This document shows, one piece after another, positions 57,326 through 64,000 of a DNA stretch of 64,000 nt (position 1 is its first letter; every line of letters starts with the position of its first letter). The translations under genes were made by a program, and so were the position numbers. Where the stretch lies: the NCBI GenBank assembly GCA_949825025.1, contig OX463781.1, positions 29,273,192-29,337,191 of the forward strand. The letters run 5' to 3'. Below the pieces are notes generated by a model, which was not told the origin of the DNA, did no database searches, and was given only the letters and a program-made list of their open reading frames with translations. The DNA comes from Siphlonurus alternatus (lineage: Eukaryota > Arthropoda > Insecta > Ephemeroptera > Siphlonuridae).

Positions 57326-57366
57326 GACGAGCACGTGGGACGATCGTACTATGCATACTGTACATA

Positions 57367-58740
57367 TGCATATGTCAACTGAAGCGTCGCAATGACATTA
57401 AAGAGTTCTTGTTATCTGTTATTGGTAATGAATCTTCTGAATTTCGGGCATGTAATGTCGGAGTTCCGCAAGGTTCAGTGTTAGGTCCATTGCTGTTTAT
57501 TTTATATATAAATGATATGTATTCCTCCGTATTTATATGTAGATAGCTCGTTGACTAATTTGTTTGCAGATGATATTCTTATCTCAATCTCAGGAAAGAA
57601 ATTTACAAAATTATGTGAGGATCTTAATAAGGATCTAGAAACACTAAGTTATTGGTTTAATCTGAATAAGTTAAAACTACATGTAAAAAAAAAAAAACAT
57701 GTATGATAATTTACCATTGCAAGTTCAAATCGTAAGATAAATAATATCTTTGCTGATAATCCAAGTGTAAATTTAATGTTATTTTAGACGGAGAAGTATT
57801 TAAATTTGAAAATAATGTAAAATATCTTGGTATTTTAATTGATTGTACACTGAGTTTTAATGATCATGTTGAGATGATGTCAAAAAAATTGGGGAAAAAA
57901 ATTGGTTATTTATGCAGAATTTCAGGGTTTTTTAGTACTTGGTGTAAAATTATGGTTTACGAAACCACAATGGAGTACCGACCTCAATTTTTTTTATTGC
58001 AGAAATGGATAGAAGGTGGAAAGTTATGCTACTCTGATTTTTTTCAGATTTTTTAGAGCCCGGCAACTATTTTTTAAAAATTATTGAAAATGCAGAAAAA
58101 GTGCCGCCTCTCTTAATAAAAGATAGGACCCAAGAGGGACGTGGATTCGAACCCGACCTCACCAAAACTTTTTAACAATACTTCCCGGTCCCTAAAATAT
58201 CTGAAAAAAATCAGAGTAACATAACTTTTCATCCTCTATCCATTTCTGCTATAAAAAACTTTGAGGTTGATACTCCATTGCTCCTCATTTTGAATATTGT
58301 GCATCATTGTTTTTTAATACAAGTAAGAGAAATATTAATATGTTACAGAGACTGCAAAACAGAGCTATGAAAATTGCATTGGGTTGTAAAAAAGAACCCA
58401 TATTAAATGGATGCTAGAAATTTTGCAATGGTTAAGTATTAAACAAAGGTTTGCCTTAAAAGTGCTGCTATTTTTTTATGATATCATTAATGATAAATTT
58501 CCAAGACATTTTAAAAAAGAGCTTATTAAGATTAGTGAAATGCATATTTATAATACAAGAGGCTGCAATAATTATTTTAGAAAATGTGTTAACAAATATG
58601 GATCGGAAGGATCAATTTATAACTGTGGTAAAAAATTGTTCAATGAATTGCCAATCAATATAAAAACATGTTCTAAAATAAAAATGTTTAAAAGATTATG
58701 TATAGAATTTGTAAAAGAAAAATTTGTGTATAGCAGGTAA
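57367..58740 (+). pseudogene. LINE reverse transcriptase remnant
   Basis: Pieces in order: CNVGVPQGSVLGPLLFILYI then NDM (RT finger/palm motif), a frame change, NLFADDILISISG (catalytic FADD), YLGILIDCTLSFNDHV, a foldback insertion, then HFEYCASLFFN, MLQRLQNRAMKIALGC and YNTRGCNNYFRK near the C-terminal end. Order and spacing are those of non-LTR retrotransposon ORF2. Broken by the frame changes and the insertion, so inactive. Confidence 0.88.
57968..58280. mobile_element. Foldback of the GGAGTATC family, copy 2, inside the LINE
   Basis: Begins CAATGGAGTACCGACCTC and ends GAGGTTGATACTCCATTG. The arms carry TTATTGCAGAAATGGATAGA and complement, as at 17861. Its centre has an extra segment of about 130 bp with CCGCCTCTCTTAATAAAAG and GGATTCGAACCCGACC. 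Confidence 0.82.
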
Positions 58741-58841
58741 ATGTATAAGAAAGATTATAATTATATATTATTATATTATAATAATTCAATAATATATTTT
58801 ATTTTTATAGCAATAATTGGTAACTATAAAATGTATATTAA

Positions 58842-59188
58842 GGGTAAGGTAACGCCACCAATGTTAAAAAAAATCCCTCTCACAAAAATTCTGAAAAAAA
58901 TTTAAAATGTTCTCCTCTCTACCCCCTATCAGTACCTAAAATATCAGGTATACAAATACGATCTAGTTTTTGAGTTATAAAATTTTAAAGTTGACTACTT
59001 TAACATGGAGAAATGAAACTCCCATGTTAAATTGGTCAACTTTAAAAATTCATAACTCAAAAACTAGATCGTATTTGTATACCTGATATTTTAGCTACTG
59101 ATAGGGGGTGTAGAGGAGAACATTTTAAATTTTTTTCAGAATTTTTGTGAGAGGGATTTTTTTTAACATTGGTGGCGTTACCTTACCC
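58842..59188. mobile_element. TTAA palindromic MITE, copy 3 (347 bp)
   Basis: TTAA at 58838-58841 and 59189-59192. Same ends and hairpin as 47948 and 54253. It sits in the 3' UTR of the LINE, so it moved after the LINE inserted. Confidence 0.93.
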
Positions 59189-59406
59189 TTAAGATGTTTT
59201 TTTGTATCCTAAAAATGTTGTACTGTAGGCATAATATTTTATGAACTATCATAAATTTTATGAACCAACTGTTTTATAATGTTTAATTAAAACGATATCT
59301 AAACTATATTTGTACTGAATAGTGAAAGCTAAATAAAGATTATTTCATTTCATCCCCAGGCATTACAAAATTCTGTACTGTATGCACACATACAGGCTAC
59401 ATTATG

Positions 59407-59770
59407 TAGTCCTCCAAGCGAGGATTCAGGGGGGTGTAGCTGGGGGGCTGCAGCATCTCCCCCCACTCTGAAATTTTGGATTTAACATGTGCAAAATACA
59501 GGCTCGGACTGGTAAAATTAGGGGTCAGTCAGGGTCTCAGGGCCATCCATATGTATATGTAGGCATTACAAGTATGTACTGTAGCAAGAGCCACCCCTGC
59601 AAAGGGGCCTGAGGTCACTTTTTTTATGCTCTCTGCTCTCTGTGTTAAAAATGAGCGGGGCAGTCAGGGGTACATAACCCAGCCTTAAGGCCAGTCCAAG
59701 CCTGGCAATATAGGCATTTCCCCCACTTCAATTTTTTTTTAATGTTAGCCTACAGCAGCCCTTCCCCCCC
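59407..59770. mobile_element. C-run MITE related to the CAGGCGCGGATCC family
   Basis: Left part AAGCGAGGATTCAGGGGGG and GAAATTTTGGATTTAACATG, right part GGCATTTCCCCCACTTC and TTTTTTAATGTTAGCCT with a C run. These are the two halves of the family interior, separated by the element at 59499-59704. The right end is worn. Confidence 0.6.
59499..59704. mobile_element. hAT-like MITE of the CAGGCTCGGACTGG family, copy 2
   Basis: Ends CAGGCTCGGACTGG and CCAGTCCAAGCCTG. Flanks GCAAAATA (59491-59498) and GCAATATA (59705-59712) agree at 7 of 8, supporting hAT. Nested in the 59407 element. Confidence 0.82.
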
Positions 59771-59799
59771 CCCTCCTCCTCTTGATTATAGTAAAGCGA

Positions 59800-59968
59800 A
59801 AATGGCTCAAAAGTCAAGAGATCCAGGAAATTAGGTTTACTGTACCTTATATAGATTTTTCCTATACCACGCAATGCCAATTATTTTTTATGGGACCACT
59901 ACCGGTATCCCCTTTACTCAAAATCGAGCTTACCAAACAGCAAGTTGTGTAATAATGAGTTTTTACTG
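59800..59968. mobile_element. pogo/mariner-like MITE, copy 2
   Basis: Shares AAGTCAAG.GA.CCAGGAAAT, GCAATGC.AATTATTTTTTA and TAATAATGAGTTTTTACTGT with 49408-49575. The left terminal repeat is degraded. Confidence 0.55.
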
Positions 59969-59989
59969 TATTTATTGTTCTAGGCAATA

Positions 59990-60622
59990 GACCACTTGCA
60001 AAACTATGTTATAGTAAAACGTAAACAAACTCACACACCCAGTGTAATGTTGGTTGTTGATTATATGTATAATTTTTTTCATACATTGGACCTTATGGAA
60101 AATCCACGATTTTCACACGCAGATTTCAATACGTTCTTGGCCATTTATAATATTGAAAATTGCATCAGAAGATGGTTTCTTTATTTCAATATAGTTAATT
60201 TAGTATGATACCAAATCAGCCAATTGCATGGGGTAAGATACATAACCAAGCAAGCTCCAGATTGTTTATTATTGCAACAGTTAAAATCAACAAACTGGAG
60301 TTTGCCTACTTACGTATCTTAATTACCCCATGCAGTTGGCTGATTTGGTATCATACTAAATTTACTACAGTATATTGAAATAAAGAAACCATCTTCCGAT
60401 GCAATTTTCAATATTATAAATGGCCAAGAACTGCAGATTCCGGTGATATATTTATTTTTAAAATTATACGTTTGTAACATATTGAAATCTGTGTGTAAAA
60501 ATCATGAATTTTCCATAAGGTTCAATGTATAAAAAAAATTATACACATAATCAACAACCAACATTACACTGGGTGTGTGAGTTTGTTTATGTTTTGCTAA
60601 AACATAGTTTTGCAAGTGGTCT
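59990..60622. mobile_element. Foldback element, about 633 bp, copy 2
   Basis: Ends AGACCACTTGCAAAACTATG and CATAGTTTTGCAAGTGGTCT. The arms match those of 14469-15141: TTGGACCTTATGGAAAATCC, GATACCAAATCAGCCAATTG and GATTTCAATACG with their complements. Two bp uncertainty at the ends. Confidence 0.85.
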
Positions 60623-61021
60623 GTTGAATTTACAATGTGCCGGTATGATATTAAGGTACACACTAATTGTTTATCTCCATTTTTATCTATAGATATTGGA
60701 ATTTGACTCTATGTTTGATCCTGATAAAAAGTGGGGTAAATAATTAGCACACATGAAAATTGATAGTATCAGGCGAAGGAGAATAAATTTATCTTAATTT
60801 TTTGTTGAAAGTTTCATGCTTCTTTAAACATTATTTCTTTGCAGAATATAAAAACAGCATTTTAATTTAATTTTTAATTCCCTTACAAAAATACAATGAA
60901 TTGCATGGTATACAATGTATAAAGCAACTCAATCGTAGATATGAACTACACAATTTTCCTGGCTATTGCTTTAGCTAATTTAATATTTTATATCTATTGT
61001 TTTTCTGGTTTCAGTAACGTG

Positions 61022-61080
61022 ATGAAGCGACCACATGAGGACAGTGGTGGAGAGTCGAACGTTGAAATGACAGAACGGAG
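61022..61080 (+). CDS. Unrecognised gene, coding exon 1
   Basis: The exon starts at 61015 after TTTCAG. TAACGTG precedes the ATG at 61022, giving an upstream stop close by. It encodes 19 residues plus two bases; donor GAG/GTGAGT. Confidence 0.72.
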
Positions 61081-63237
61081 GTGAGTTTGTTTGTGTGAGG
61101 GGAGGGTAACAATAAGAATGTGACCATTGAGGGAAGAGACAGCTACTACAACATTTTTGCAGACCAATTTTTCCATAGTTTAGTTTTCATAACGTTAATA
61201 ACCTGATGAAATAGATCTCAATTTGTCATAGCTAACAGTGGAGTGATTTTAACGCTTGTAAGAATTATTTTGGGATGGACGTGACTGATAATCAGGGACC
61301 GGATGCACGCGTTTTTTTCGTGCATCCGAGATGCGCATCTGGATGCAAATTAATTTTTCGTGCATCCATGGAATCGCATCCGGATGCAAATTTACTTTTC
61401 ATGCATCTGGGATGCGCATCCGGATGCAAATTTATTTTCCATGCATCTAGGATGCGCATCCGAATGCATTAATTTTTTCCCGTGCATCTGGGATGCACGG
61501 ATGCGGATGCAAGCCCATTTTTGCGCATCCGTGTGCATCTTGCATCTGCATCCGCATCCGATCCCTGCTGATAACTAAATGATGAAGTTGGTAGGACGAA
61601 GACAGCTTACGGCTGTCTATATTCCGCTGCCCTGTAGTCTTGCACTGCCACTGCAGGCTGCACAGATCTGGTATTAGGAGCCCAGAAGAGTGCAGGAAAG
61701 GGTTCTGGGTGTCTGGTAAGCCCCAGCTTGGTCGCAAGATAACTCTTATGGAAAGGTATTACCATAATACTTACCTATAGTACCTGGCCACACCCAAAAG
61801 GGTACAATTGGCATCAAGGATATTTAATTTTTAAGAATTATTTTACATTGAATGAGTCATCATAGAAACTTAAGTAGCCAGCTCAATAGACTCCTGACGA
61901 CGAGCTGGTTACATTCGACTGGCTACTGAACCTTATATGAAATTTCCTTTCATTTTATAAATTTTTGAGAGCGTGTTAACCTCATATATTAGTACTGTAG
62001 ATTGCTCCTTTATCTTCTTATTGTGCCTCTGGCTTCATCTTTATAATAAATCAGTGGTATAGTCCAAAAAAAAAAAAAAAAAGTCCAGGCGCAGATCCAG
62101 AAAAAAATTTCGGGAGGAAAAATGTCTATATGTATTGCCCATGTTAATCCAATATTTTTTGGCGGAGGTAGCTGCCCTATGCCCTAGTTCTCCCCCCCCC
62201 CCCCCCTTACCCCCTTGGATCTTGCCTGGAAGTCGAGAGCTTACCTTTACACTCCTTTAAAAAGTATTGCACCTTATGTGGGAATTTTTTGTGGAATTTT
62301 TAAATGGTATTAGAGTAAACTAGAAACTTTTACACTAGCTAAAACGATCAAAGATTATTATGCTCCACCTCTATATCATAGAGTACAATTTATTCTATGC
62401 TTGTAAATATTTTTGAAGCAAATTACAGATTTTTGAAATTCAAAATTTTCCTTAAGATAAAATTGGTGCGTCTTTAAAAATAAATGTCTCTTGACGTGCT
62501 GTGACTATACTCCCTTCTTCTAGGGATTCTACCCCTAAATGGGTCAGTGCACTGAATTTCTTTTCTGGCTACACATCAAAATCATTGTAATGTTTCAGCT
62601 GTATAGTAACTGGAAGTCTAGCGGGTCAAGACGCTAGAACTCCGAGGGAGATAGAGGAAGACCTCAGGTTCAGGGAGGAGCTGGCCGACCTCAAGACTCG
62701 ACAATTAAAGGTGAAGGTCGTCAACTCGATGGAAGGTCTCTCCCTGCAGTGCATCAACAACAACACGGACTACTTCCTTGACAAGCAGGAGCTTATCAAC
62801 CGCCTGCGTGAGTATCTGTTGTATATGGTCTCAGTATAAAAATAATTTTTTACCAGTGGCTAGCACTGGCTAGAACAATTTTTTGTGTGATGCAAAGTGA
62901 GGAGGCACTTACCAGTTAGTGCACTTATTGAATGTGCATAGCCACACCTTCAATAACTTCAAATCTACTATAGCAGCATAATTTAGTTCCCTGTTTTATT
63001 TCAGGGTTCAGTTAATTTTCCACAATTAAACAAAAAAAAAAAAAAAAATGCCAGTAAGATGGGGTGACTTTTTTTTGCTTGGTTTTCACTTCCTAATTTT
63101 TTTTTTTTTTTTTTTCTTTTACTCACAAAACATTTATGCTAGAGATAATTATTCTCCTCTGTAAAGAAAAATTTTTATGTTAAAAATTCAGGAAGGAAAT
63201 AAGTAGTCAAACTGAGGTGTTCCAAAGTCATTGCTTT

Positions 63238-63281
<44 letters not shown>

Positions 63282-64000
63282 TGTATTTAGTGCCTCTAAT
63301 GTTGTTGGTGGGCGGGGCTACTGATGTTAGTTTGCCTAGGCGCCATTGTGCGTCATCATCTTCTGAAACCGTTGGACTATGAACTGGCCATATAAATTAC
63401 TAAGGTAGTCTCTGACATACCCACTGTGAGGGAAGAGATGAGTCAGTCCGCCGAGTACTTGATTGGTCAGAGCCGACGAGCACTAAACTCTGGTTCACAT
63501 TTAACTCGGTTTTCGTCATGTTTATAACGTCTTCAGTCATTGGTGTGTTGTCTATAATAAAGAACTTCGTTGGCCCAGCTAAAGGACACCTGAGCGTTTC
63601 CAACAAAAACCAAATTAAATATGAACCTTAGTATAAGTCAAAATTAAAACTCAACGCTCTTCCTTTTCAACTGATTTGTCAACAAATATCATTCTATTAT
63701 ATTTTATTTCTCTTGCAAGACCGAATAAAAAGCTTCTCAGTGGGTTTCTTGATTCATTTATTCAATACAAAAATCCCATTTGATATATATACAAACTAAT
63801 TTTTGTATGTTTCACAGCTCAACCTGTATTTCTGCTGCTAGCAGATTTTCTACAGAAATCCCCTGAGAAGTTTTCTAAAGTTTACCAACTCATCATCTCA
63901 GAGAAAACTCGAAATCTGCAAATCTGGGTGGACAATGATGGTGATAATAATTGGCGCAGTGATGTATTTGTCAACGTTCTCCGTCTAATCAAAGAAAGAT
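61022..64000 (+). CDS. Unrecognised conserved-looking gene, first three coding exons
   Basis: Exons 61022-61080, 62599-62807 and 63818-64000 join in phase (59 + 209 + 183 nt) to 150 codons plus one base, then leave the window. Acceptors GTTTCAG, TGTTTCAG, TTCACAG; donors GTGAGT, GTGAGT. Seen: start MKRPHEDSGGESNVEMTER; a charged helix REIEEDLRFREELADLKTRQ (36-55), coiled-coil-like; SLQCINNNTDYFLDKQEL (68-85); then helical FLLLADFLQKSPEKFSKVYQ and IWVDNDGDNNW. An in-frame start just after a splice acceptor suggests a noncoding first exon, perhaps ending at 57151. I do not recognise the family and give no function. It is divergent from PHAX. Confidence 0.75.
61293..61567. mobile_element. hAT-like MITE built of GGATGC repeats, 275 bp
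   Basis: Ends CAGGGACCGGATGCACG and CATCCGCATCCGATCCCTG, flanked by CTGATAAT (61285-61292) and CTGATAAC (61568-61575), 7 of 8 identical. The interior is about five rough units of 50 bp such as CGCATCCGGATGCAAATTTA with CATGCATCTGGGATG. The frames across it are repeat artefacts. Confidence 0.85.
62086..62228. mobile_element. CAGGCGCGGATCCAG-family MITE
   Basis: Left CAGGCGCAGATCCAGA, right GGATCTTGCCTG. It contains AATTTCGGGAGG, TGCCCATGTTAATCCAATAT and a C17 run. AAGTC lies close on both sides (62081-62085, 62230-62234). Confidence 0.7.
62599..62807 (+). CDS. Unrecognised gene, coding exon 2
   Basis: 209 nt with clearly higher GC than its flanks. It encodes SLAGQDARTPREIEE, the charged helix, VKVVNSMEGLSLQCINNN and DYFLDKQELINRL. 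Confidence 0.82.
62808..63817. other. Intron 3 of the unrecognised gene
   Basis: Has A and T runs (63033-63048, 63098-63114) and a (TTTA)n tract (63238-63290). The stretch after it (63300-63600) is GC-richer, with a 68-codon minus-strand frame that I do not treat as a gene. Confidence 0.7.
63238..63290. repeat. (TTTA)n microsatellite
   Basis: About 12 units of TTTA with one G near the right end. Confidence 0.95.
63818..64000 (+). CDS. Unrecognised gene, coding exon 3, cut by the window end
   Basis: Acceptor TATGTTTCACAG. It encodes PQPVFLLLADFLQKSPEK, FSKVYQLIISEKTRNLQ, IWVDNDGDNNWRSD and VFVNVLRLIKER, open to the last base. Confidence 0.8.

Larger units (their letters stand above)
57367..59354 (+). 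mobile_element. 5'-truncated LINE with two nested insertions
   Basis: Reverse-transcriptase coding remnants on the plus strand, then a 3' UTR ending TAAATAAAGATTATTTCATT. The RT part is broken by a frameshift near 57540 and by a foldback (57968-58280). The 3' UTR is split by a TTAA MITE (58842-59188). The 5' portion (endonuclease) is absent. The clade is probably in the jockey/CR1/I range; not settled. Confidence 0.85.
57152..61014. other. Probable intron 1 of the unrecognised plus-strand gene
   Basis: Filled largely by mobile DNA: a 59-bp micro-element (57267-57325), a LINE with two insertions (57367-59354), MITEs (59407-59770), a pogo-like copy (59800-59968) and a foldback (59990-60622). 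The acceptor at 61014 is TTTTCTGGTTTCAG. The donor at 57152 is a guess. Confidence 0.55.
61081..62598. other. Intron 2 of the unrecognised gene
   Basis: Contains a hAT-like repeat-built element (61293-61567), an A run (62066-62082) and a C-run MITE (62086-62228). Nothing else recognised. Confidence 0.7.

Noticed and set aside
58144..58154. tRNA gene suggested by GATTCGAACCC (reverse of a B box)
   Set aside because: No A box at the right distance and no cloverleaf pairing around it; noted only as a word inside a foldback.
61275..61737. Met/His/Asp-rich ORFs
   Set aside because: Translation of GGATGC repeats in a hAT-like element.

Overview
The window is nuclear DNA from an invertebrate metazoan; I cannot name the phylum. 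The evidence is conserved animal genes split by GT-AG introns of 0.3 to 8.8 kb, a very AT-rich background with GC-richer exons, long pure microsatellites, LINE remnants, and many foldback and hAT-like DNA elements. I see no rRNA, tRNA, CRISPR array, bacterial operon or prophage.

Layout. (1) 3243-25997, minus strand: five exons of a small GTPase closest to RASL12. It contains P-loop, switch and nucleotide-base motifs, with unusual residues at the positions equal to Ras Gly12, Thr35 and Gly60/Gln61. Its C-terminal exon is not found. Its introns are full of foldback elements. (2) About 26-51 kb: a long intergenic stretch with no convincing gene. It holds a 1.1-kb hAT-like element with a perfect 8-bp target duplication (29145-30260), a run of minus-strand AAT-tailed retrotransposon pieces (30.9-33.0 kb), a cruciform-like nested palindrome (42251-42845), and a 4.06-kb TTAA-flanked transposon with arms of roughly 600 bp (43397-47460). 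That transposon carries an internally shortened protein with a GCDSTSA motif and a Cys-rich tail, and is itself interrupted by a hAT-like element. (3) 51018-55850, minus strand: a complete five-exon PHAX gene (364 aa), the adaptor for snRNA export. (4) 61022 to the end, plus strand: the first three coding exons of a gene I do not recognise, arranged head to head with PHAX. The interval between them holds a 935-bp element with a perfect 8-bp duplication, and the first intron of the new gene holds a LINE carrying two later insertions.

The most striking material is mobile DNA. Three palindromes of 347-348 bp (47948, 54253, 58842) share termini and TTAA sites with the 4-kb element and look like its small derivatives. 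Two tiny elements (38 and 59 bp) share CCAAGGATT ends and each is flanked by a perfect 6-bp duplication. The genes show no common pathway; only PHAX and its divergent neighbour are likely to share a promoter region.
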